From Boesenbergia rotunda (lineage: Eukaryota; Streptophyta; Magnoliopsida; Zingiberales; Zingiberaceae): a DNA stretch of 64,000 nt. The stretch lies in NCBI GenBank assembly GCA_024364735.1, contig JAGFNQ010000729.1, positions 177,960-241,959 of the forward strand. The letters are read 5' to 3'. The first letter of the stretch is position 1, and each line of letters begins with the position of its first letter. A program made the position numbers and the translations under genes. This document shows positions 44,361 through 55,762 of the stretch, one piece after another. Below the pieces are notes generated by a model, which did no database searches, was not told the DNA's origin, and worked only from the letters and a program-made list of their open reading frames with translations.

Positions 44361-46204
44361 TGATAGATGTGTATACTAAAAGATCTGCTCTTTTATATAT
44401 AAGATCATCTTTATTTTGAAAAGAAAATCACAACAACACTAGGTGCTTGTTTATATTAGTACATGCATAAAAGTCCTTTACTTCGCATTGTCAATAACAT
44501 GGTGTATGGTGTTACACGGAAGATCATGTTATCAGCCCCTTGCCTAGTATAAGCAGAGGCTCACAGCCGAGATGGAATTGGACAAACCATCGGGACGGTT
44601 GTAGTGGATTTAGGTGTGGTTGGTCTTGACCATAAAATTACACTAGTGTGCTTTGAGTGCATTGAGCAAGACCAAAACCAGAGGTTATCCAATTTGTACT
44701 GGCTTGATAATTGGATAGGACCTCAGATTTTATTTTGGAGTACGATCCCTAAATCCCGATATAATAACGGACACATATTATTAATTATTATTTCTTTGAT
44801 TTTCCAATGAGCGAGATCTATTCTGTTAAATCGATAGGCCCGGTAAGTTGGGAAATAATATTAATTATATGGTGTGCCATTGATTATTGACGAAATTTGT
44901 GTCCTGGTGAGTCGGGATGATGATGCCCCCTTGATGAGCTCAAAAGGTTCATCATGTTAAACCCTGCAGGTGGATTTGATCCAACATGATGATAAGGTTG
45001 AGTGGTACTAATCAAGGATCCAGAAGTTGATTAATTTAATTTATCAGTAAATTAAATTAATTGATGAGCATTTGATATCTTAAACACGGGGGATGGACGA
45101 CTCATAATATGTGGAGCCCATATGAAAATATGGGGGTTGGTGAGGAAGTTCAATTAAGATCCTTTAGTGGAAGGGATCTTAATTAATGGATCGGGTTTAG
45201 ATCCTTTAGCGGGCCAAGATCCAACTCCTCCTCTTGGTCCCTACCTTAGCCGTATATATACCCATGGGATCATGAAACCAAAGCTAATCCACCACACAAC
45301 AAACCCTAGGCTCTCTCAAATCTCTCCCTCTCCTCTCTCCTAGGGCAACCGACGACACTAAGGGAAGAAGAGGCTTTCTCTTCTTCCTCGTCCCTTCTTC
45401 TTCTCTCGGTAGGTGGCGCAAAGGAGAGGAGATCCTTCTCCTCTTCAATTTGTGGCCGAAGCCACCTTGAGGAGGTCGGGAGAGGCTGGTGGCAAGGGGC
45501 AAGGGCGCAAGGCGCCGACGGCAAGGAAGGTGGAAGAGAAGGGTCGGCGGTGGGTTTGGTTGTGGAAGAAGAAGAGTTCTTCTCACTCTTCATTCTCTTC
45601 TCCTTCTTCCTTTCTTCCTCCTTTGGTCGGCTGTGAGGAGGCGACCTTCCTCCGATGGTCGACGGCAAGGAGAGGTGGTCTTGGTGGCCGGCGCAACTCC
45701 AACCCTTTGAGTTAGGGTTTGCGCGATCAAGGGAGAAGCTTTTGGTGGACTTGGTGATCTCGGTTCCTGGTAGCTCATCGCCCACACGACGTCCAGGAAG
45801 TGGGGCCATAAGGTAGAAGGTTGCGAGGTAATAGGGAAGGTATAATCTCGCCCTAAGCTCCTTATGATATTTTGTGCCATCTTAATTAGTCTCGTCATTT
45901 CATGTTTGTTATTTAATTATTTTGATTGTGAATCATGGTTAATAATTAATTAACTGGACCCCGACCGTAAACACAAGAACCGGTTATCCACTCATCACCT
46001 TTTCTGCGGTCGTTCGGTAAGGAGAATTACAAGGCTCAATCTTTATGATTGGCCGAGTTGTAATTCATACCGAACGATACGACAACGAGATGGTCGTTGG
46101 GAGACGGGTCTATATTCAGATTAATTTTTAATCCATAGATATGGAGAGGTCTCTCAAGGTCGACCAGGTATTCGCTTAGGAAACCCGCATAGCCATACCC
46201 AATA
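44361..46204 (+). repeat. 5' LTR of element D
   Basis: TGATAGATGTGTATAC...CATACCCAATA; the ends have drifted from TGTTAG...CCAACA. The family hairpin is at 44493-44533, TATA at 45253, and a CT-rich then GA-rich leader follows with spurious ORFs on both strands. Confidence 0.95.
45253..45260 (+). promoter_or_regulatory. TATA box of element D LTR
   Basis: TATATATA before CCCATGGGATCATGA; the 3' LTR has the same at 55317-55324 and the A-type LTR at 21689. Confidence 0.6.
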
Positions 46205-46206
46205 AT

Positions 46207-46218
46207 TGGTATCAGAGC
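46207..46218 (+). promoter_or_regulatory. PBS of element D
   Basis: TGGTATCAGAGC, initiator tRNA-Met type, lies two bases after the LTR. Confidence 0.93.
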
Positions 46219-47269
46219 TGAGGTTTCCTGTTTTGTGTGTTTAGGATTGATTAATTTTTTACATTTTTAATACATTATATTTTGCTGGATGATATGTGGA
46301 TGTGCGTAGGCTAACTTTGTGTTGCAAGCACTGGATTCCAACTTATCATGGCCAAATATTTGATGTGTGTGAATGTGTATGCAATTGTTATAAATTAATT
46401 AATCCTTGGGGTTGACAAGGCTAGGTAGTATTTAATATTTGAAATTGAATACGGTACATGTTTAGCCAAGCTTATTAATTTACTTTCAATCTAGTTTTCA
46501 TGTACACTCCTTCGTGGAGTATAGGATCGATGATGTAAATAATTAGCTAGTCATTTCGTCTCAGAGATCCCTCAAGGTGGCTTGCACAAAAGGAAGGGAG
46601 GAGCGGACGAAGTGACGACACGACTGGAGGCGCATTGGTGACCAAGGCCATGAAAGTTGGAAAATCTAGGATTTTTTATTTTTTTCATTATATTGGTTAT
46701 GTGCTTGTTGTGTGCGTGCTAGTTAATATTCCTCGTAATAAATTACTAAGTGGGAGAGGGATCCTAAGGGTCCCATGGCCTCCATTACAATCCGATAAGT
46801 GATGCGAACAAGTCTGCACGTCGGCTCTGAGTGCCTTCCTCCCCATCTGATGGACTTGTTCAGCGGATCACTGGGTCAGAAAAGACTATAGAAAATTATT
46901 AAAGAGTGTGTGTACTTCCCCATCGGAAGGCACATAATCGGAAATGATTTTCTTAGTGTTGTGTAATGGTAAACACTTAGATGCGAATATTAGTATCCTC
47001 CCCATCGGAGTCACTGCTATTATTTTGCAGGGCCGAAGTTAACCAACTATTAATCTTACTTATCAAAAAGTTAAGTTGACAAGATAGTAAGATTAATGGG
47101 TAAACCCTCCCCTTAAGAATGTAGAAATTTGTATGCGTCCACACCAACGTGGCATGCGAATTTCTCAGTGTGTAGGGGTGTTGATTGATTTCGAAAATTT
47201 ATTGTTTTGAGGAATCAATTTATTTTCAATTTCTAAAGTAGTGTATGTTGGATTCTCAGAATTTTCATA
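46219..47269 (+). other. Long leader of element D
   Basis: It is a 1.05-kb stretch without a gene, homologous to the leader of B. CCCATCGGA/TCCCCATCTGATGG-like motifs recur (46845, 46918, 46999), possibly paired in the RNA. Confidence 0.75.
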
Positions 47270-48169
47270 ATGGCCTTTAACCCACTAGCAACTATACATA
47301 AGGAGAATAAACTTACTGGACCCAACTATATTGACTGGAAGAGAATCCTTGACATTGTCCTTACGGCTAAAGAGTACAAATTTGTACTCACCGAAAATGT
47401 CCTGATAGGCCTAGAGACAGATCTAGTGAAGAGCAGAGGGAGCATTACAAGAAATTGGTTAAGGCAGATGAGATGGCGTGGTGTTACATTCTGGCATCCA
47501 TGTCGAATGTATTGCAACATCAACATCAGGCCATGCCCAGCATGTGACATGATGCTGAACCTTCAGGAGCTCTTCGGGCACCAGAGTCGTGCCGCTAGGC
47601 AGCTAGCGATGAAGAATCTGATGACGACCACTATGGTGGAAGGGACACTCGTAAGGGATCATGTCCTAAAGATGATGGCTCACCTCAATGACATTGAGGT
47701 ACTTGGAGGATCTATCGATGGGGAATCCCAAGTCGATATTATACTCCAGTCTCTGCCTAGGAGTTTTGAGCAGTTCTAGCTCAACTATAACATGAACAAG
47801 CATGAGTATACATTGGGGGAACTTCTAGGAGAACTCCAGGCGGCAGAGGGTCTCTTTCATCAGAGCTCGCAGGCCTTGGTTACTCAGAGGGTTTCTACTT
47901 CTATGCCGAAAGGCAGGAAGAAGAAGAAACAAGGTGGGTTCAAGAAGGCAGTAGTGGCAGCATCGCAGGGACCTCGGACTAGCGTGAAGAAGCCAAAAGG
48001 TAAGTGCTTCACATGTAAGCAAACTGGACACTGGAAGGCGGACTGTCCCCGTCGTCAAGACAAAGGTATTTCTTCGTGCTTAGTCGTTGAAACATGTTTA
48101 GCGCCTCTATCTACCAGTACCTGGTGTGTAGATACGGGAGCCACTGACCATGTCTGTAATACTCTGTAG
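47270..48169 (+). pseudogene. gag: Element D gag with CCHC knuckle and protease site
   Basis: The ATG opens AFNPLATIHKENKLTGPNYI, the same start as in B. Two compensating frameshifts (about 47430 and 47545) scramble the middle: the other frame there reads KADEMAWCYILASMSNVLQH. A TAG at 47777-47779 interrupts FEQF, and the frame resumes at 47792. The zinc knuckle CFTCKQTGHWKADC is intact, as is the protease motif DTGATDH. The frame stops at TAG (48167-48169), the codon also TAG in B. Confidence 0.9.
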
Positions 48170-48657
48170 GGGTTCCAGGAAACCCGACGGCTAGTTGAAG
48201 GAGAAATCGTGGTCTACATGAGCAATGCTACGAAGGTGGCAGGCAGCAGTTGCAATGGGAGATTTTTATTTGTCTTTTGAGAGGAATAAAGTGTTGGTTC
48301 TGAGAGATTTCTTATATGTACCTTCATTTAGAAAGAATTTAATTTCAGTTTCTAAGTTAATAAAGGACGGATATTCTTTTGTTTTTAATAACAGAGTTGT
48401 TATAAAGAGAAATAGAGAGATTATCTGTTCGGGTACTATGGTTGGCAATCTGTACACTCTAGAACCAAAGACTCCCACGATGCAAACAAAAGTTAATAGC
48501 TCATCGTCTAACCTAAATAAGAGAAAGGAACCTTCTAAGATGAATCAGACGTATCTTTGGCACCTTAGGCTTGGTCATATTAACCTTAGTAGGATTCAGA
48601 GGTTTATAGCCGATGGGCCCTTGGGTTCATTGGTGGTGGAAGACTTCCCAACCTGTG
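48170..48657 (+). pseudogene. pol: Element D protease remainder and pre-integrase, 5' part
   Basis: A one-base gain near 48240 shifts frame. The protein then reads through LRDFLYVPSFRKNLISVSKL and the pre-integrase module (TYLWHLRLGHINLSRIQRFI) to DFPTC, where the chromovirus LTR cuts it. The partner half with ESCLVGKMTKRPF starts at 51855. Confidence 0.9.
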
Positions 48658-51600
48658 TGTAACGATCCGAAAAATTTTCTCAATATTTTTTATAAAATAT
48701 TGATCATGCCTGGATAATGTTTGAGGAATCTAGAGATACTAGTATGAATTTTTAGCCTAGTTATCTATGATTTTTCCATTTAAATTGGGAAGTTAAGTAC
48801 TAATGGGCCTTATATGGGCTTTTCTAGTACCATGATTATTAGTGGATTTTGGGTAGAAGTTAATATAAATATAAATAGGTTTTAATTAGGAATATTGGCA
48901 TAATTATGGGTGAGTCTTAGGGGAATTTTCGAAATTAAAAGAAAAATAAAAATAAAATGAAGTAAAAATAAAGTACATGCACCAAGGATTGAACCTTGGA
49001 CCTAGTGTACCACCATGCATGTACTAACTAATTCACCTAGCAAGGGAGTGCTAGTAGAGGATGAAGTGGATTTTGGTTAAGGTTTAGGGAAAATGAAGAG
49101 TCATCAAGGGAAGAAACCCCATGACTCTTCACTTGCCCTCCTTAATGTAGTATAAAGAGGTGGCATGGGAGTTACTTTTCTTCCTTCTTCCACCAAATCT
49201 ACTCTTCTCCCTCCTCCTTCCTCATTCTAGCCGAAACTCCACAAGGAGGTTTTCCCTTTGGAAAAGCTCCACAAGAAGGCATCATCTTCAAGATCTAATG
49301 GTTTTCCACAAGGCTACAAGGGCTAGGGGTAGCCTAAGATCAAAGAAGTTCTTTCGGTTTCTCTATATTCAAGGTGAAAAATCAAGATAACCCAAGGTAA
49401 GACTCCCTCACCTGTGGTATGATAGTTCTCATTGATGTTTACCATAATATGAAGTTTCGTTTGGGTTTATGTTGAGAAAAAATCATGAACTTGGCCTTAG
49501 GACTTTCGGCCACCATGTTTTGGGGTTCAAAATGATGTTAAAAATCTCACTCATGTTCTCTAATATTTTCTTAAGATGAATGAAGAATAAAATAGGATTT
49601 GGAGAATTTTTGGAGTACCCTAAGACCCCCTAGGGTTTCGGCCACCACCATGATTCCATGGTTAGGGTTGGGTCTAACCCTTCAACTATGTATCTTGTAT
49701 ACCCTCATGACACAAAGGAGGTTGAGGGTGATTTATGTGAATTTTCACATGACCTTGTAACCCTACAAGTTTCGGCCAAGATGGGTGTTGGGGCAAGGAG
49801 TTAGGGTTTACTTCATGAATGGGTTCCAATGGCTCTTATGGTATGGTATGGATAGTGTTAGATGGTTAATTGGAAATTTTATTAATTTTTCTATGAACCC
49901 ATGGCCCATGCAAGTTTCGGCCAACCCCAAGAAGTAGGGCTAGGAGTTAGGGTTAACCCTAATCATGAGCCCTAATAGCTTCCTATGGCCTTATAGGTAA
50001 TGTATGGTCTTTCCTTTCCTTATGCTATCTTACATGTCACTTGAATGATAGAACCCCTTCCTTACAAGTTTCGGCCAAGCAACTTGATTGGGGTTTAGGT
50101 GGAGTTAGGGTTTCAAGAATGATTGGTTATGACTTATTATGATGTATATATATAGGTTCAAGCATGTGGTAGAAATTGTGTTACCTATAACCCTAACCTT
50201 AAGTGTTATGTTCATGTTGGTATGTTATGTTAGATGTCATGCTTAGTAGGTTTGTTCATGACTGTCTTATGTTCTATGTCATGCACTTAGATAGCACGTA
50301 GCATGTTTATCGGAGTCTTATCCATGTATGCTTGCGATAGAGGCTATGCTTATGTATGCAATGCAATGCTTACTTTATGTACCATGATCATGCAAGCACT
50401 ATAAACAAGAATGATGTGTTAGGAAAGCATGCCATGTTTATGAATGAAGATGATGCTTATGCCTTTAAGGCATAATGATGCTATGCATTAAGTATGAACG
50501 ATGAAAGGTCAAGTATGTTTTATGTCATGCTTCATGTAACAAGGTTATGTTATGTTTAAATATGCTATGAATGTCCTATGAATGATGAAGCATGTGAAGT
50601 TATTTTACTTTATGAATGGGCTTGTAACGGACCGAAGTATGGGTCCAAGGGATGGGCACCTTAAGAACGTCCCGGTTCTGGACTACCGACTATGCTATCC
50701 ACGGTTCTGGGACTACCGAAGCTGTCCAACAGGGATGGGCACCTTAAGAACGCCCTGGTTCTGGGACTACCGACTATGCTGTCCTTACTCTAGTAGGTCG
50801 AGACTAGCTACCTCGTATTTACTTAGGGATGCGCGCACATGATGTATGTATGTGGTACAAGCCGGGGACCCCAATGATGTTATGATTATGTTTAAGTATT
50901 AAAAGTATGAATTTAAAAATTAAGCATCCTTATGTATATGCATTTGACTCATACATTCATTCATGTTATGCATTATGCCATGAGGGAAAAGTATGTTATG
51001 CTTACGTTTGATGTGAAGAATTATGCCATGATAGAAAAGGTTTTATGCTTAGAATTTATGTTAAAGAATCATGCCATGATAGAAATGTTTTATGCTTATG
51101 TTTCATGTTTATTTCTATGCCACGTATCATGTCATGCTAAGTAGGGTTATGTTATATTTATGCCAGGTAACATATCATGATAAGTATACTCTGTGTTACC
51201 TTTATACCATGTATCACGCCATGTTAAGAATAATTATGCTCATATTCATGCCATGTATCATGCCACGCTAAGTATGTTTTATGTTTATATTTATGCTCAT
51301 GTTCTATGCAAGGAACTATGTCATACTGAGTGATTTTATATGCTTATGATTTATGTTAAGAACCAAGTTATGCTAAGGTTTATGTGCATATGTAATGTGA
51401 TGAATGGTTTTAGTGAGTAGGAAAGGGTCTTACTAAGTCTATGTGCTTATAGTCTTATTTTCCTCATACTGCAGATCAAGCAAGGGGACAATAAGGAAGC
51501 GGCAGGAGGGGCAAGAATGCGTGTGTGTGGTAGTGACTTGGTCAATAAAAGATATACCTATAAGTCTTATGCTAAACCTAGGATGGCGTTGTCAAGAACA

Positions 51601-51849
51601 ATTTACACTTGCTACTTATGTGCTTACACTTGCTACTTGTGTGATCTTATGACATGATGTTAAGTATGATGTTTCCATGTTAAGTATGATGTCAAGTATG
51701 TGTTAATCTGCTAAGTTTCCATGTTACTATGTTGGAAAAGCTAGTTAGGTGCATGTATGTGTAAGTTTAAATTATCCCGCTGCCTTACGATGCTTACATG
51801 CCCCTATGTATGTTAACGTAACGCCGCGAAAAAAAAAACGGGCGTTACA
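48658..51849 (+). repeat. Solo chromovirus LTR (3192 bp)
   Basis: TGTAACGATCC...GGGCGTTACA with perfect TSD CTGTG (48653-48657 and 51850-51854), lying within the zinc-module codons of D. It has a TATA at 49151, an antisense tRNA-like module at 48981-49041, TTTCGGCCA repeats (49500-50130) and the GGACTACCG repeat (50675-50790). An A10 run sits three bases from the end region (51830-51838). Confidence 0.96.
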
Positions 51850-51854
51850 CTGTG

Positions 51855-52885
51855 AGTCTTGCTTGGTAGGTAAGATGACCAAGAGGCCTTTCATAGCTAA
51901 GGGGTATAGGGCCAAAGATGTGTTAGAATTAATTCATTCTGATTTGTGTGGTCCTATGTCCATCTAGGCTAGAGGTGGCTTTGAATACTTCGTCACCTTC
52001 ATTAACGATTATTCAAGGTATGGATACATTTACCTGATGCGCCGCAAGTCTGAATGCTTTGATAAGTTCAAAGAGTTCAAGGATGATGTGGAGAAACATC
52101 GAGGTAAAAGTATCAAGACACTACGATCTGATCGTGGTGGTGAGTACCTCTCTGGAGAGTTTAGGACCTTCCTATCAGAGGCTGGGATTCAGTCCCAGCT
52201 GACTGCACCCGGTACGCCCCAACAGAACTGTGTAGCAGAAAGAAGGAATAGGACTCTTATGGAAATGGTTAGGTCAATGATGAGCTACTCTGACTTACTT
52301 GATTCATTCTGGGGATATGCTCTAGAAACGGTAGCATACATTTTGAACTTGGTACAATCTAAGTCAGTCCCTTCTACTCCCACAGAACTGTGGACTAGGC
52401 ACAAGCCTAGTCTAGGACATGTTCGGATTTGGGGTAGTCCAGCATATACGCTGAAGAGAGATACTGATAAGATGGAATCTCGTACGGAAATACGTCTATT
52501 CATACACTATCCTAGGGGAACGAAAGGTGGTCTATTCTATAGTCCTAAGGATCAGAAGGTAATCGTTAGCACGAATGCCAGATTCTTAGAAGAAGACTAT
52601 GTGATGAACCAGAAGCCCAAGAGTAGACTAGTGCTTGAAGAGTTAAGAGGGGGCATTCCGACCTTAGGACCAACTGTACAAGAGGATACACCACAAGTCA
52701 CTGCACTACGTGTCACTAAAAATGCACAGGTGGTACCTCGTCGCAATGGGAGGGTTGTTAGACAGCCTGAAAGGTTCATGTTTTCGGGAGAGTCATCAGA
52801 CTTGGTCCCAGGTAAACATGAACCGGATCCCTAGACCTATAACGAAGCCCTCCAAGATAAGGATGCAGATTCTTGGCAAAGGGCA
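51855..52885 (+). pseudogene. pol: Element D integrase and linker
   Basis: This continues from the zinc module (ESCLVGKMTKRPF). The integrase triad is D (IHSDLCGP), D (LRSDRGGEY) and E (VAERRNRTL), although the usual NGV is C-V (QNCVAERR). Stops TAG at 51965 (CAG>TAG) and 52832 (TGG>TAG) break a single frame. The linker (RLFIHYPRGTKGGLFYSPKD) carries His where homologues have Gly. Confidence 0.9.
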
Positions 52886-54381
52886 ATGAACTCTGAGATA
52901 GAATATATGGATTCTAATCATGTCTGGGAACTTGTAAAACCACCTGATGGTGTGAAAGCCATTGGATGCAAGTGGATCTACAAAAGAAAGAGAGGATTAG
53001 ACGGGAAGGTTGAGACCTTCAAAGCTAGGCTTGTTGCGAAAGGGTACACTCAGAAAGAGGGTATCGATTATGAGGAGACCTTTTCGCCAGTAGCCATGCT
53101 TAAGTCTATCCGGATTCTCTTGTCTATTGCTGCTCATATGGACTATGAGGTATGGCAGATGGATGTCAAGACAGCTTTCCTTAATGGAAGTCTTGAGGAG
53201 ACCATCTACATGAAGCAACTAGAAGGGTTCATTGCAAAGGGCAAAGAGCATCTAATATGCAAGCTTAATCGATCCATCTATGGATTGAAGCAAGCTTCGC
53301 GATCATGGATCATCTGCTTTGATGAGGTAATCCAATCATACGGATTTATTCAAAGCTCGGATTAATCATGTGTATATAAGAGATGTGACGGAAACGTAGA
53401 GGTGTTTCTTGTACTTTACGTAGATGACATTTTGTTAATTGGCAATAATGTCAAAGTGTTATCAGACGTAAGGGTTTGGCTGTCAAAATAGTTTGATATG
53501 AAGGACGTAGGAGAAGCGGGACACATCCTTGGGATCAAGGTCATAAGGGATCGCTAGAAAAGGATATTATGCTTATCCCAAGATTCATATGTTGACACTG
53601 TCCTGGCTCATTTTAGCATGGAAAACTACAAGAAGGGCTTCTTACCCTTCAGGCATGGAGTTCCTCTATCCAAGGAGATGTGTCCGAAAATATTAAAGGA
53701 GATAGAGGAAATGAAGGTGGTTCCTTATGCCTCGGCAATAGGAAGCCTCATGTATGTTATGTTGTGCACGAGACCAGATATCTATTTTGCCGTGGGCATG
53801 GTCAGCAGATATCAAAGTAACCCTGGACAGGGACATTGGACTGCGGTAAAGCATATATTGAAATACCTGAGACAGACTAGAGATTATATACTGGTTTACC
53901 AGGCAAACCAATTAGTCTCTGTGGGTTACACAGACTCAGATTTCCAGTCAGATAGGGACAAGAGTAAGTCTACCTCAGGGTTTGTGTTTACTCTAGGAGG
54001 TGGACCCATTGTTTGGAGGAGTGTAAAGCTGAAATGCGTGGTGGACACCACCATGGTTGCTCAGTATGTGGCAGCCTCAGAGGCAGCCAAGGAAGTTGTA
54101 TGGCTCAGAAACTTCATCATGGACTTGGATGTAATTCCTGGTTTGCCCAGATCTATCACAATCTTTTGTGACAATATGGTGCAGTTGCAAACTCGAAGGA
54201 ACCACGAGCCCATAAGGCGACTAAACACATAGAGCGCAAGTACCACCTGATACGAGAAATCATAAAGCGAGGAGAAGTGGCTGTCGCCAAGATTGCATCA
54301 GAGGACAACCTGACGGATCCTTTCACTAAAGCTCTTCCAGCTAGAGCTTTTGACTGGCAAGTGGAGGATATGGGAGTCTGA
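52886..54381 (+). pseudogene. pol: Element D reverse transcriptase and RNase H
   Basis: RT runs from WELVKPPDGVKAIGCKWIYK through MDVKTAFLNGSLEETIYMKQ to the catalytic box, here an intact YVDD (about 53419-53430). RNase H follows (YTDSDFQSDRDKSKSTSGFV, AASEAAKEVVWLR, IFCDN). The frame is broken at 53363 (TAA), 53489 and 53555 (both CAG>TAG) and by a small deletion near 54175. The last part reads LIREIIKRGEVAVAKIASED, then LTDPFTKALP, and ends at TGA 54379-54381, 48 bp before the LTR. This is the best-preserved pol in the window. Confidence 0.92.
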
Positions 54382-54420
54382 TGTATGGCAGTGAGAGAAC
54401 AGCAAAGTCTTTGAGTATAA

Positions 54421-54429
54421 GTGGGAGAT
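54421..54429 (+). promoter_or_regulatory. PPT of element D
   Basis: GTGGGAGAT directly precedes the 3' LTR. Confidence 0.85.
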
Positions 54430-55762
54430 TGATAGATGTATATACTAAAAGATTTGCTCTTTTATATATAAGATTATTTTGAAAAGAGAATCACAACAAC
54501 ACTAGGTTCTTGTTTATATTAGTACATGCATAAAAGTCCTTTACTTCGCATTGTAAATAACATGGTGTATGATGTTACACGGAAGATCATGTTATCAGTC
54601 CCTTGCCTAGTATAAGCAGAGGCTCACTGCCGAGATGGAATTGGGCAAACCATCGAGACGATTGTAGTGTAATTAGGTGTGGTTGGTCTTGACCATAGAA
54701 TTACACTAGTGTGCTTTGAGTGCATTGAGAAGGACCAAAACCAGAGGTTATCCAATTTGTACAGGCTTGATAATTGGATAGGACCATAAATTTTATTATG
54801 GAGTAGGATCCCTAAATCCCAATATAATAACGGGCATATATTATTAATTATTATTTCTTTGATTTACCAATGGGCGAGATCTATTCTGTTAGATCGATAA
54901 GCCCGGTAAGTTGGGAGATAATATTAATTATATGGTGTGTCATTGATTATTGACGGAATCCGTATCCTGGTGAGTTGGGATGATGATGCCCCCTTGATGA
55001 GCTCAAATGGTTCATCATGTTAAACCCTACAGGTGGATTTGATCCAACATGATGACAAGGTTGAGTGGTACTAATCAAGGTTCCAGAAGTTGATTAATTT
55101 AATTTGTCAGTAAATTAAATTAATTGGTGGGCATTTGATATCTTAAACACGGGGGGATAGACGACTTATAATATGTGGAGCCCATATGAAAATATGGGGG
55201 CTGGTGAGGAAGTTCAATTAAGATCCTTTGGTGGAAGGGATCTTAATTAATGGATCGGGTTTAGATCCATTAGCAGGGCAAGATCCAACTACTCCTCTTG
55301 GTCCTTACCTTAGCCCTATATATACCCATGGGATCATGAAACCCAAGCTAATCCACCACACAACAAACCCTAGGCTCTCTCACATCTCTCCCTCTCCTTC
55401 TCTCTCCTAGAGCAACCGGCGGCACTAAGGGTAGAAGAGACTTTCTCTTCTTCCTCCTCCCTTCTTCTTCTCTCGGTAGGTGGCGCAAAGGAGAGGAGAT
55501 CCTTCTCCTATTCAGTTTGTGGCCGGAGCCACCTTGAGGAGGTCGGGAGAGGCCGGTGGCAAGGGGCAATGGCGCAAGGCACCGGCGGCAAGGAAGGTGG
55601 AAGAGAAGGGTCGGCGGTGGGTTTGGCTGTGGAAGAAGAAGAGTTCTTCTCTTTCTTCATTCTCTTCTCCTTCTTCCTTTCTTCCTCCTTTGGCCGGTTG
55701 TGAGGGAGACGACCTTCCTCCGGTGGTTGGCGGCAAGGAGAGGTGGTCTTGGTGGCCGGCGC

